A stretch of DNA of 64,000 nucleotides, taken from NCBI GenBank assembly GCA_030490835.1, contig CM059972.1:39783452-39847451 (forward strand), written 5' to 3'. Under the pieces are notes generated by a model that was not told the DNA's origin, did no database searches, and saw only the letters and a program-made list of their open reading frames with translations. This DNA is from Annona cherimola. Taxonomy: Eukaryota > Streptophyta > Magnoliopsida > Magnoliales > Annonaceae. The position numbers and the translations under genes are program-made. Shown piece by piece: positions 11,188-23,445 of this stretch (within the stretch, counting starts at the first letter, position 1; each line of letters starts with the position of its first letter).

Positions 11188-12671
11188 TGACGAGTTGCGT
11201 ATATGTCTATTAAATTGCTCGCTATTTATGCAAGTATACGTGCCGTGTCAAGTAATAAAGAGTGAGTAGAGTATCGTTCCCACGAGGAATTGTTAACCAG
11301 AATTATTATTTAGCTTAACTGCTTTCGAGGGTTGTGAAATTCTGGTTTTGTGAATTAACTAAGCTAACGATTGTGAAACATATATCAGAGTAGAGATTAC
11401 GAGACTGCTAGATACTCAAAGCGAGTTTACTGATTAGGGATGGCAGATGGATAGATCGGAATCCTTGAATCTAAACTATATTGCTCTGGTTCCTGTTAAG
11501 CGGATTGCATATGAATTTACTAGCCCAAGTTCATATATCTTCATATATGTCTTCCAACAGTATATAAAACTAATTACATCCTATTTAAGTGCTATGTTCC
11601 CACGCCATTAAATAAAGTGAAATTGATAAGTTCATAACTTGCATAATGACTACACAGGGTTTAACGGTATATTCCTATCCGTTAAACAACTCTCCTTACA
11701 CAAAGGTTAAAACCTGTGCCTTACATGTGAATCTGGCAAATATCTCCCTTCTCCAAGGGTAAATAGAGCAATTAAATCATCTTACAAGGTAGCTAATCTT
11801 GTAAAAGCATTAAACTCACACATGCAAAGGTAAATTATATGCAATCATATATATAAGCTTAAATATTCATTCCTAAATATTCTAAGAACCAAGAAACAAT
11901 ACAGTTTAGAATTCAATTAATCCTAACTATCCATCTAATGGAGGTTTAGCTCAAAGACATGACCTTAACATCCAATACATTCAAATAAAAAGTATCCATA
12001 AGGAAGAGAAAGAAAATTGGAAAGAATAAGAAAAAACTGTTTTCCGGCAGTTTCCACCAATGGGACTTGAATTCCTACTTCAATCCGAGCTTTAATCTTG
12101 ATTCCTGCTTTCTCTCGCACTGTAGTTCGTTCTCCAGCTCTTCCTCCTTTTCTTCGCGTGCGAACCCCTAGGATCTATATATAAAGTCCCCTGTTGCGCA
12201 GCTTACGCACTGGAATATTCGCTTTTGGATGCGTATTGGCGCTTGGGCGCCAACTCTTTGTGTGCTAAGCAGCCTGGACACATTCTGGAAACCTTAGGAA
12301 TTTTTGCACTGGCGCCTAGGCGCCAACTCTCTGGATATGCTCCCTTCATGTCAGCTGTGTTGCAAAGGGTCAAGGCGTGTAGGGTGGCGCCTAGGCGCCA
12401 ACTCTCTGGTTCTGGATGCCTCAGCTTGCTTTCAACTCGTCCACCCTGCTGCCGTATGTCCTGTCCTTCCTACAAAAAATGAAAAAACTAAATAAATAAA
12501 CTAAAAATGCCTAAATAATACTAAAATTATCTAAAAACTAATTAATGCTCCTGAAATGCAAAACAGATGAAAATTAAGCTAAAAGAGTACAAACTAAGCC
12601 TAATCTCTCAAACTAACACACAAATTAAGTCTGAAATGGGCCATGAAAACTCGTAAAAATACGAGTTATCA
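11188..12671 (-). repeat. Athila-like solo LTR (1484 bp)
   Basis: TG...CA ends, with the perfect duplication TGGCG at 11183-11187 and 12672-12676, so it inserted 7 bp inside the edge of the LTR-A element's left LTR. The minus strand starts TGATAACTCGTATTT and ends with the box CGTGGGAACGATACTC...CAACTCGTCA, shared with the LTR at 24652. It contains three copies of the 16-bp dyad TGGCGCCTAGGCGCCA (12237-12252 imperfect; 12310-12325 and 12385-12400 perfect). The ORFs at 12225-12495 come from these repeats and are not genes. Confidence 0.9.
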
Positions 12672-13819
12672 TGGCGCCCCGAGCTGAGGCGTCCACATAG
12701 TCCTTACTCCAAGATCTTGTCGATTAGTTAACGTGACTCAGGATTGTTGCCCAGATCACACGGCGGGTTCTTAATTGGATCTCGTCCAAATTTTTTTTTC
12801 ATTTTTTTCATTTTCTTTTCTTTTATCATATAAACATATACTCATCATCATTCATAATAGACTTATCAATATCATCATAAATCATCAACTTCTCATATTA
12901 TTCATAACTTTATAACTTCATACAACCTATGTCTTTTTCATCGTATCCCATTAGGGAATCTATTCATACAAAAATCTACTAACCTTTGTAGATTCCTCTT
13001 TTCCTTTAGCAACACATGCCCTTCATCTCTTGGCTTTCCCTACACCTGTCTGAGGTTGGGAAAAAAAATATGAGTCGAAACTCAATAAGCAAGCATTTTT
13101 CATTTTAAATGCATTCCTCTCCATTCGGTAGAAGACACTTACCAAGTGATCAACTACCAACGGAATAGAAACCTTTTCGTAAACCATTTTTGGAAACCTT
13201 TCATAAACCATTCATGTAAATCATTCGTAAATGCATTTCTCTCCATTCAAATATTTCCAACCCCCCCTGCAATTGCTGCTATTCATTTATTATTTATTAT
13301 TATTTTAATTATTTAATTTAATAAAAAGTCAAAAGTAGCATTAATGGAAAATTAAGCTACTTTTTGATCTCCTTTTGACGTTACATCTTGACCCTTGATT
13401 TGTGATTTTCGATCAATCTTGAACCACTCATCATGTTCATCATCATATTTTGGCAATCCATAAAAAATTTCATCTCAATCCGACGTCCGGATTGCAGATA
13501 TGAATTTTTCTTCATTTTCTTCACAAAAATCCAAAAAAATCCGAAAATTATTATTTTAATCAAAAAAGCACTTTTGTCCTTTAGTGAGAAGCTTCCTTTT
13601 TCGTCTTTTATAATTAAGTTAATCCAAAGTGATTAACTTAACATATTCCTTAATCCCACTTTTACTATTCGCGTTTCACTATTCACGTGTACTATTCATC
13701 CGAATTTCATAATTAATTATTTTAACCTCTATTCCAACATATTTTCATACTCATGAATATATATTTCATTAATACATTACCTAGGGTTTTATATACGTGT
13801 CTAAGATCGGGGTTTCACA

Positions 13820-14352
13820 ATTCTCCCCCCCTTACAATAGGTTTCGTCCCGAAACTTGTTGCCCTTCAAATATTTCATTACACTTTTTCTGCATAATTAG
13901 ACATCTATCTCCAAAAGCTTATCAGCCTTTTCTGGCTTTTGCTAGTTCATATGGAGGAAATTCCTTCCTCTTCCTTTATTCTTTCTTCATCTATCTCCCA
14001 ATCATTGCTATGATATAACTTCCTGTGGTATCATTTTTTTTTCGTTTACTCTTTCTATACTCATCTACCATTTCTTGATATGATATCATTCCTGTCTCAT
14101 CATAAAAAGCATCATAACTTCATAAACATATAGATCTAGACATTATCTTTGCCTATCTATCAATTCATATTTTGATATCTACTTTTGTGGTATCACACTT
14201 TTCCTATCATCATCCTTAATTTTATCTTTCTAAGCCTATTTACAAATCCTTGCTATGATACCATCTTCTGTGGTATCAGACCTATCCTTTCATTATACTT
14301 TATTTTCTCCTTCTCCCGCCTATTTACCAATCCTTGCTCTAATAGCAATTTC
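13820..14352 (-). repeat. Internal remnant of LTR-A element A2 (PPT, primer site, tandem PBS-like units)
   Basis: Beside the left LTR the minus strand has a polypurine tract (AAGGGGGGGAGAATT, 13834-13820), preceded by a TTTCGGGACGAAA box, the arrangement typical of Tekay/Del chromoviruses. Beside the right LTR is a mutated Met-tRNA primer site (14347-14336). Further PBS-like copies follow at 14263-14252, 14181-14170 and 14018-14007, in units of about 83 bp. No coding sequence remains. Confidence 0.75.
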
Positions 14353-15719
14353 TGTGGCGCCCCGAACAGAAGCGTCCACATAGTCCTTACTCCAAAATCT
14401 TGTCGATTGGTAAACGTGACTCAGGATTGTTGCCCTGATCACACGGCGAGTTCTTAATTCGATCTCGTCCAAATTTTTTTTTCATTTTTTTCATTTTCTT
14501 TTCTTTCATCACATAAACATATACTCATCATCATTCATAATGGACTTATTCATATCATCATAAATCATCAACTTCTCATATTATTCATAACTTTATAACT
14601 TCATACAACCTATGTCTTTTTCATCATATCCCATTAGGGAATCTATTCATACAAAAATCTACTAACTTTTGTAGATTCCTCTTTTCCTTTAGCAACACAT
14701 GCCCTTCATCTCTTGGCTTTCCCTACACCTGTCTGAGGTTGGGAAAAAAAACATGAGTCAAAACTCAATAAGCAACATTTTTCATTTTAAATGCATTCCT
14801 CTCCATTCGGTAGAAGACACTTACCAAGTGATCAACTACCAACAGAATAGAAACCTTTTTGTAAACCATTTTTGGAAACCTTTCATAAACCATTCATGTA
14901 AATCATTCGTAAATGCATTTCTCTTCATTCGATAGAGACACTTCGCAAGTGATCAACTATCAATGGAATAGAAACCTTTTCATAAACATTGGATGTGTAA
15001 ATACTTCCTTTTCACTCCTGACATAAACCTTCGTGTGCGGGTACGCTAGCCCAGGGAACATCTCACATAGCATGGTCCAATACGCCGGCTGTCTCCGACT
15101 TGGCCTCATCAAGGGGAACCTCTCTTCCTCTTGATGCCTACATGGTTCCTACATGCATGACTTTTGATTTTCCTGGCATTATATAACTCTTATACCAGGT
15201 GACTTGTCATTCTCATGGAGAGAATTATTTGCACAATCCTTTTAAAACATAATTTCAAATCCATGCTTTACTTTTCAATCCATGTATGAAAATGCAATGC
15301 ATTCATTCACACATAACATTCCTTTGCCTCCACCTCTGGGGAGGACGCCGTCGGCACACAGCCCATACCACTCGGCAATAGTGAATGGGGACCCTCTGAT
15401 CCGCTTTCTACCTCCACCAAAGCCTCTTTCTTATACATCATACATATCCACATGTCCATGAACATCACATGATATCAATATGCCGGCATGACTTTTCATA
15501 AAAAGTCATAAATATTCATCATTTCAAAACATTATAGGAATGACCACCCTTAAACACATTTCATAAATACTTGAGAATAAAATATATTTTCAAAGTTGTG
15601 CTTGCTTACAAATCATCATTTTCAAAAGGATTGCTTGCTTACAATGAAGCAATAAAATCACATTTTAAAAAAGTTTACTTTCTTACAAATCATCATTTTA
15701 AAAAGGATTGCTTGCTTAC

Positions 15720-15758
15720 CTCCTCAGTCCGTGTCCTCCACCTTTTTCTTTCCTTTTC
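15720..15758 (-). other. 39-nt exon-like segment in LTR-A copy A2
   Basis: Minus strand: TATAG precedes it (3' splice-site-like) and GTAAGCAAG follows (15719 downward). It matches the segment in four other LTR-A copies in length and edges. The upstream donor-like GAG/GTAAGG has its GT at 16553-16552. Confidence 0.55.
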
Positions 15759-18700
15759 CTATACAAGAAAAAATGATATTTTATCTATATCATTGCTTCC
15801 CATGCATGCTTTATAATCATTCGTTACCTCATTTCTATAGAGGTTATTCCTTTATAAATACTTGGTCATTACCTCCTTATATGGATTGTTTTTTATCCAT
15901 AAATTCTTTAAAAATTCCATCCATATATCCTCATAAATATATAAAAATAAATCTCAATTTTTTCCTAAAATACGCTGTTAACTATTCATAATTACTGTAG
16001 CTAATCACTGTAGCAGATTACTGTTCATCATCACTGTTAATGGGTACTGTTCACGTTTACTGTTCACCCGAGGTTACAGTTCACAGTAACGTGGGTTACT
16101 GTTCATGGTTCCAAAAATTGATATTTTTTCAGAAAATAAAAAATACCATGACATAGCTTATGCTTAGTATATCATGGGAAATTTCATACATTTTGAATTT
16201 ATCATCATTTACTTGGCTAAATAAATCATTTTCTCCATATACTAAAAATCAACATAAATTCACTTAAGCATAATCCTTAATTCCAAAAATCACGAAATTA
16301 ATATATCATCATTCCAACATCATATATATCATATTCATACATCCAAAATTATCATTTATCAAATTTGGAGCATTATTTACACATATCATACATGATTTTT
16401 CCGAATGCTCTATCTTCGCTCCAAATTTTCGATGTTTTGGCATAATTCTACTTTGACATTATAACTATACTTATTTTTTCATGCTTAGGAATTATCTAAG
16501 CATGGTTTTACCCTACTTAACACCCAAAAGAAATTTAGAAAGAATTCCCTTACCTCAAGTGGAGAACTCCTCTCCTCCTTCTCTCTTTCTCTCTCTTTCC
16601 TTCTTTCTCTAAGCCCAAAACGAATTTTGGGAGTGGGAATGCTTGAATTTCTCAAGCTTGGAGTGCCTTTGGACGTTCACCCCTGCCCCCTATTTATAGT
16701 TTTTGATTTTTCATCAAATTGGAATTTACCCCCTTGCTTGAGGTATTAAATTATAAATGTATTTTTTTCTAATTTTCAAAAGGTGCATGGAGCCTTGTGC
16801 AGCCCACCCTAGGCCTACTGCAGTCCCCCTATTGCAGCCCTATTTTTCTAGCTTTTTTATTTATTAAAATTTATTTATTTTAAGCAAATTAAATCCTAGC
16901 CGTTGGTTCTTGATGAGGATGATCATTGACCATTGATTTGGTCAAATATTCCCAACCACCACCCTGCAATTTCTGCTGTTCATTTATTATTTATTATTTT
17001 TTTAATTATTTAATTTAATAAAAAGTCAAAAGTAGCATTAATGGAAAATTAAGCTACTTTTTGATCTCCTCTTGACGTTTCATCTTGACCCTTGATTTGT
17101 GATTTTCGATCAATCTTGAACCACTCATCATGTTCATCATCATATTTTGGCAATCCATAAAAAAATTCATCCCAATCCGACGTCCGGATTGCAAGATATG
17201 AATTTTTTTTCATTTTCTTCACAAAAATCTAAAAAAATCCGAAAATTATTATTTTAATCAAAAAAGCACTTTTGTCCTTTAGTGAGAAGCATCCTTTTTC
17301 ATCTTTTATGATTAAGTTAATCCAAAGTGATTAACTTAACATATTCCTTAATCCCACTTTTACTATTCGCGTTTTACTATTCACGCGTACTATTTATCCG
17401 AATTTCATAATTAATTATTTTAACCTCTATTCCAACATATTTTCATACTCATGAATATATATTTCATTAATACATTACCTAGGGTTTTATACACGTGTCT
17501 AAGATCAGGGTTTCACAATCATTTCCACTCATTTTGAACGTCCAATATGCTCTAAATCTAGGGTATTTTACCCTCTTAATGATCCTTAAATCATTTGGGC
17601 TAATTCATATATCATTTTTAACACAAAAACATGAAAATTGGGTCATACGTGTAACCCTAATTCATATCCTTTCTAAAATTCATATCCTTTCTAAAATTCA
17701 TAACTTAAGCCCAAATCACCATATGTAATTCATTAAATCATGAATGATCATGTAATCATAATTTTACATCAAAACAGCAACATCACATAGGGTTTAAGAA
17801 AATTTCAGTTATGATTTTCAACCCATAATCAAGGGGTATACTTACATGTATTAGATCAAACTTGGACTCCATTTTTCCTAGCTTGGTTCCTCTTCTTTCT
17901 TTCCATTTTTCCTTCTCTTTTTCTGCCTTTTTCTCCCTTTCATTGCTGCTGGAAAAGAACATGCTTGCTGCTGGAATTTCAGGGGGGTTTTCCCCTTGAC
18001 TTCTCTCTCTTTCTCTCTCTCTCCCTTAACCTATGGACGTAAATACTTAGACATGAGCTGGATTTTCCAGCTTTGTGGCCCAATTTTCCATATCTTTTAG
18101 CAGTTAATTAAAGCACACTTATCCCCTTTGATGACATGGCACAATGTGGTCCAATTAAATTAGTGGACATAATCTGCCCACATAATGGACGTCCACTTTT
18201 CAGCAGATCTTGCACAATTTTTCCACACCTATTTCCACTTTAATTAATGGTTAATTAACCACCCTAGGTAATAGCCTACTTAGGGGTCATTTAATATATT
18301 TTAAAAAAATAAAAAATCCAAAAGCAACTTGGATGTGCACTTTTCAAGCCTCTATGCTGTTGTCCACTTGGCGGGGTCCACTTATCATTGACTTTTTGGA
18401 ATTTTCTTGTCACAAAAATCAACCCCAAACACGTTCACTAACCACCCTAGCTGCCTAGGTCATTTAAATATACATTTTTCATTTTTTAAAAATTAAAATT
18501 TCCATGTAATCAGCCCCTTTTCACGTCCATGTGTGGGCCACTTTTTCAAGCTCCTTTGAGCTAATCCATTAGCCATTAAATCATGCCATTAATCACTTGA
18601 TATTATCATGGATTTTATCATTTTAAATAATTCATAAAATCCATGTGTAATTATCTCCTTTTGACACCTCATTTATGCCATTAATCATTTACTTAATCAC

Positions 18701-19339
18701 CTTACTTTAACATAAGGATAAACTTACTTTTTGGTGCACAAAAATCAATAATATACACCCATTTTCATGCAAAAAATATCTCATCATCATTAGCTTAATC
18801 CAAGCCTCTCATTGCATGAATCTCATAATTTTAACCGTTTATTTCAAATTTCGTCTCAATCGACTTTTCTAGCTCAATTTATGCTCATTTGAAACCATCT
18901 TTGTATTTTGATGGTGATAATCGATTTTCATCCTAATTTCATCATTATTTTCATAATCCAACATTTTCATATGATTAAGCACAAAATTATGTGCTTACCT
19001 TTCAATTTTCATCTTAATCCGCCTTACCGGCGTCAAGTTATGAATTTTCTAGCATTTGCTACCTTAAATCCATAATTAACATCATAATCTTTATTAGTTA
19101 AACCATAATACATGAGGTAATTATCCTCAATATATTCATATTACTTAATCTTCATTATGCCTCTTTAATCACATTGACCCATATCGGCTTATATTAATCA
19201 TTCATAATCATTTGCCCTAATTGCAATTAAATCATCAATATTGCAATGGAAATCATTCATAATTCATCTAAATCATACATGATTCATATTTATATGCCAA
19301 TTGCATATAATTAAGTGTTACTTGGGTCCGGGTATCACA

Positions 19340-19606
19340 GGGTCGCGCTGTCCACGACCCGGCGCCGGGGCGCCACTTGTGCGCTCTGAGTTTTTCGAGA
19401 TCATCCTCATGGCACCGGGGTGCCAGGTTGGGGCGCCGCAGCACCACTGTTCTTCAGCAACCTTTCTGAAAATTTTCCTCCCAGCTGCTTTATAGCATGA
19501 TTTTCATGAAATTGAGCTCCAAATCAACATCCTACATAACAAAAATAAGTAAAAAAAACAAAATGAGTAATGGGTTGCCTCCTATTCAGCGCTAAGTTTA
19601 ATGTCC
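19340..19606 (-). repeat. Athila-like spacer downstream of integrase
   Basis: Non-coding. Near 19562-19615 the minus strand carries the box with TTAGCGCTGAATAGGAGGCAACCCA that typically follows the integrase stop in Athila-type elements. GC-rich dyads (GGCGCC, GGCACCGGGGTGCC) occur at 19355-19440. The right duplication copy of the LTR-B insertion (GGGTC) is at 19340-19344. Confidence 0.55.
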
Positions 19607-20950
19607 TCAGCCTAACGTTCCCGCTATTCTGGGATCCTTCAATTCCAACACCTCCTTGCAACGCTGCAGATCATCTCCCATATAATGCTTTAGACGCTGC
19701 CCATTCCCAACGAAACTGCTAACGGACGCCTCATTGAGTACTTCCACTACCCCATGCTCAGTTGCCTTTAGCACAATGAATGGTCCCGACCATCGTGATT
19801 TGAACTTTTCTAGAAACAATTTCAATCTTGAATTGAAAAGCAGGACTCTTTGACCTGGCTTGAATCTCCGTGGAAGAATCTTCTTGTCGTGCTATTTCTT
19901 CACTTTTTCTTTATAGATCTTGGCATTTTCATACGCTTGCATTCGGAATTCGTCCAACTCATTGAGTTGCAGCAATCGACGCTCCCCAGCTTGTTGCATG
20001 TCCAGGTTTAATTTCTTTATCGCCCAGTAAGCATTATGTTCCAATTCAAGCGGCAGATGTCAAGCCTTTCCATAAACCAGTTGGTAATGAGACATTCCAA
20101 ACTGGGTTTTGTAGGCGGTTTGATAAGCCCATAGCGCGTCATTCAACTTGATAGACCAATCCTTGCGAGATGACCAATCATTTTCTCCAGAATCGGTTTC
20201 AATTCTCTGTTAGCCAGCTCGACTTGTTCATTGGCTTGTGGATGATAAGCTGTTGTCACCTTGTGGCGTACTCCGTATTTGTGCAAAATCGCCATGAACT
20301 GCCGGTTGCAAAAATGCGAGCCTCCATCACTAATAATCACCCGGGGCGTGCCAAAATGCGTAAAAATGTTCTTCTTTACAAATCTGAGAACCGTTTTGGC
20401 GTCGCCCACTGGAGTGGGAATTGCTTCAACCCATTTGGACACATAATCCACTGCTACCAAGATATATTGATTTTCAAATGAAGGGATGAAGGGTCCCATG
20501 AAGTCAATATCCCATACATCGAATATCTCCACTTCGATGACATTAGTGAGTGACATTTCATGTCTTTTGGAGATGTTACCTGTCTGCTGGCATTGGTTGC
20601 ATCTTTTGACGTAGAAATGGGTGTCCTTGAATAACGATGGCCAGTAAAACCCCGAGTACTTTAGCTACAGTTTTGTTTCCTTGGAAGTGACCTCCATATT
20701 GTGACGAATGACAGCTTTGCAGTATAGACTCCCTTTCACATTCTAGAATACATCTCCGATATAATTGGTCTGAGCATTGTTTGAGCAAGAATGGATCATC
20801 CCAGAAGAACTTCACGTCATGGAGAAATTTCTTCCTTTGATGTGAATTCATCTCCGGAGGCAATATTCCACTGACAATGTAGTTTACGAAGTTTGCATAC
20901 CATGGTGGACTGCCTGGGGAGATGCAAAATAGCTGCTCATCCGGGAACAC
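19607..20950 (-). pseudogene. Athila-like integrase, fragmented
   Basis: Three minus-strand pieces. 20576-20950: N-terminal region including the second half of the zinc-binding motif (CNQCQQ near 20605). 20143-20556: catalytic core with DIDFMGPF, ISDGGSHF and [10 protein letters not shown], giving D-D-35-E spacing between the second Asp and the Glu. 19607-19825: C-terminal part with a KFKSRWSGPF motif. The pieces are separated by stops or frame changes at about 20570 and 19830-20140, so no full integrase can be made. It belongs to the same polyprotein as the RT and gag remnants to the right. Confidence 0.85.
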
Positions 20951-20962
20951 TTCTCGAATCTA

Positions 20963-22027
20963 TTATGTGTCTTGGAACTGCTGATTTCTCTCGAGACGGG
21001 ACAAATGGCTAGCGACCCGATTTTCAGCTCCTTTCCAGTCTTTAATTTCAAGGTCAAACTCTTGCAGTAACAAAACCCACCGGATCAAGCGTGGCTTTGC
21101 ATCTTTCTTCTCAATCAAATACTTAATGACCGAATGGTCTGTGTATACGATTACTTTGGTCCCCACCAGATAGGCTCTGAATTTATCGAATGCAAAGACC
21201 ACCACTAGCAATTCCTTTTCTGTTGTATTATAATTCATTTGCACCTCGTTCAAGGTTTTGCTAGCGTAGTAGATGGAGTGAAAAACTTTATTCTTTCGTT
21301 GGCCTAATACTGCTCCCACTGCATAGTCGCTTGCATCCCACATTAATTCGAACGGGAGGTTCCATTCTGGAGAAATAATGATTGGCGCAGATACCAATCT
21401 CTTTTTTAGTTCGTGGAATGATTCCATGCATTCATTATTGAACTCGAATGGCCATCCAGAACATAGCGGCTATGCCAATCTGTCCAGCATTTGATCAATG
21501 AATGAGAGCGAAAAATAATCCTTTCGGGTGGCTTTATTCAGCTTTCGGTAATCCATACAAACTCTCCAACCAGTAACTATCCTGATTGGAATCAATTCAT
21601 TGTTCTCGTTGGAGACCACCATCATTCCAACTTTCTTTAGGATGCACTGCACTGGGCTGACCCAAGAGCTATCGGAGATCGGATATATCACGCTTGCATC
21701 TAGCCATTTGATAATCTCTTTTTTGACCACTTCTTTCATAATAGTGTTTAGTCTTCTCTGTGCTTCAATGGATGGCCTGGAATTCTCCTTTACTTGAATT
21801 TTGTGCATGCAGAAGGATGGGCTGATACCTCTGATGTCGGCGATGGTCCATCCTATAGCCTTTTTGTGATTCTTGAGCACTATGAGCAGTTTTTCTTCTT
21901 GTACGGGATCCAATGCAGAAGAAATGATCACCGGGAGTGAGGATTCCGCTCCCAGGTAGACATATTGTAGATGCTGTGGCAGAGGTTTCAGCTCGAGAAC
22001 AGGCGGCTCTTCGATTGACGGCTTCAA
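20963..22027 (-). pseudogene. Athila-like reverse transcriptase/RNase H with palm deletion
   Basis: 21470-22027 holds the N-terminal RT part (WTIADIRGISPS, CMDYRKLNKATRKDYF, FIDQMLDRLA). 20963-21427 holds the RT end and RNase H ([40 protein letters not shown]). Only about 40 bp lie between them, where a family member normally has well over 100 residues including the catalytic FxDD. So the palm with the active-site aspartates is deleted and the enzyme cannot work. Just before the junction a short out-of-frame HSRYVLDG trace of the next RT motif is visible. Non-autonomous relic. Confidence 0.88.
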
Positions 22028-22198
22028 TTGTTTGAAAGAGTCTGGTTTTAACTCTAGTGACTCGAACTTCTACGGATATCGTGTGAAGGTCGGAGATCGT
22101 TGCAAGTAGTGTATCAACTCTGTTGATTCGTTGTCAGAGTCATTGATTTCTCCAACAAGCGATGCCTCCAGGATGTCCTTATAAGATGTGATTTGGAA

Positions 22199-22620
22199 TT
22201 AAGCTTGAACTGCTGAATCCACCATATCGATCATTAGGCATTCCTCTGGATCATTTGGTAGTTGCATCGCCTTGAACACGCTGAATGTAACTTGGTCGTT
22301 CTGCACCCGCATAGTTAGCTCTCCAGCTTGTACGTCAACGATAGCCTTACCCATTGCAAGGTAAGGCCGACCTAGGATGATTGGCATGTCCCAGTCTTCT
22401 TCATAATCCAAGATAATAAAATCTGCTGGGAAGATGAACTTGTCCACTTTGATAAGAACATCTTCAATGATGCCCTCCGGATATGTCATGGACCGGTCTG
22501 CCAGTTGCAACATGACTGTCGTAGGTCGAGCTTCCCCGATACCCAGTTTCTGAAAATTGACTTGAGCATGAGATTGATACTGGCTCCCAAGTCACATAGA
22601 GCTCTTCCGAAGTACTAATT
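22199..22620 (-). pseudogene. Athila-like aspartic protease region
   Basis: The minus-strand frame at 22513-22199 reads MLQLADRSMTYPEGIIEDVL, then an IILGRPYLAMGKA flap-like block, the typical C-terminal half of an Athila retropepsin. Just upstream (about 22600-22540) LCDLGASINLM gives the catalytic Asp motif in its Athila form. The two parts are split by a frame disturbance near 22515-22550. 22028-22198 links to RT and carries stops. Confidence 0.75.
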
Positions 22621-23445
22621 TCCAATCATGCATGGGATAGTAAAGCTCCCTGGATCCTTGAGCTTTGGTGGCAGCTTCCTCTGCACCATGGAACTTGTAT
22701 CCTCTATTAATGCCACTGTTTGGAATTCTATCAATCGCCTTTTCTTCGACAGAATATCTTTCATAAATTTGGCATAGCTCGGCATTTACTTCAAGGCTTC
22801 GATGAGAGGTATGTTGATATGCAACTATTTTAGCACCTCCAAGAACTTCTTGAACTGGCCCTCCGTGTTCTTTGCAAATCTTTGAGGAAATGGAGGAGGC
22901 AGCCTTTAATTTGTGGCTATTTCATCATCCGGCTGCTTTTGCATTACATCTGGTTCCTCTGCCTGACTGATGAATCAGAGGACTAGTGGCTTTAGTTACC
23001 GCTTCTAGCGGAGTTACGTCAGGTAGCTGCTTTCCACTACGCAATGTAACTGCTTGCACCTGCTCTTTGCCTTTTCCTTTCAGATTTGTTCCGTATCGCT
23101 CGGCAGTGCACCTTGAGGCCGGTTGTTTAAGGTTGAAGCCAGTTGGCAGATTTACGCTTCCAAGTTTTTATTTGTCGTGATTTGGGATTGCATGAATTGC
23201 ATGAAAAGATTTTCCAAATCCAATTTCTTTTCTTCTCAAGGAGGTGGACTGAGTTGAACTGGTCGGTTATTTATTGCTGCGAGGGCTGCTGTGAGAATTC
23301 GGGTGGCTGATTCGGTCTTGTCTGGTTAATCCATGAGAAATTGGGATGATTCCTCCAGCCTGGATTGTAATTGTTCACATATGGATTTGCTAGATTTCTC
23401 TGGAAATTATCCGCATAATTAATGGACTCCAGATTAGAGGCACAT
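22621..23445 (-). pseudogene. Athila-like gag/protease linker, decayed
   Basis: No frame longer than about 60 codons on the minus strand. The region corresponds to the low-complexity linker between the gag zinc knuckle and the protease. The plus-strand frame at 22986-23180 has no recognisable domain and is a shadow. Confidence 0.5.

Larger units (their letters stand above)
11181..17517 (-). mobile_element. Collapsed LTR-A element A2 with both LTRs
   Basis: Minus-strand element with perfect 5-bp duplication ATCAT (11176-11180 and 17518-17522), inserted in LTR-B copy 1. The right (5') LTR is 14353-17517 (3165 bp). The left (3') LTR is 11181-13819 and is interrupted by an Athila solo LTR; it has also lost about 2 kb internally at a junction near 13255, where the text jumps from the GC-block side to the TATA-proximal side. 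Only 533 bp of internal DNA remain (13820-14352), so all coding sequence is gone. Confidence 0.88.
7381..19339 (-). repeat. LTR-B copy 1, solo LTR interrupted by nested insertions
   Basis: Three collinear pieces, 7381-8338, 10854-11180 and 17523-19339 (about 3.1 kb in all), read on the minus strand from TGTGATACCCGGACCC to the GGGGCACCACA end. Flanks are AGGTC (7376-7380) and GGGTC (19340-19344), one mismatch, as expected of an old 5-bp duplication. No primer site or internal region follows either end, so it is a solo LTR. It lacks the hairpin array and a 0.7 kb section present in the 5.8 kb copy at 25817-31616. A 47-nt exon-like segment lies at 7759-7805. ORF-like stretches here are spurious. 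Confidence 0.8.

Noticed and set aside
12225..12495. Overlapping plus-strand ORFs with repeated WRLGANSL
   Set aside because: Translations of the repeated GGCGCCTAGGCGCCAACTC motif inside an Athila solo LTR; no domain, and both frames arise from the same palindromes.
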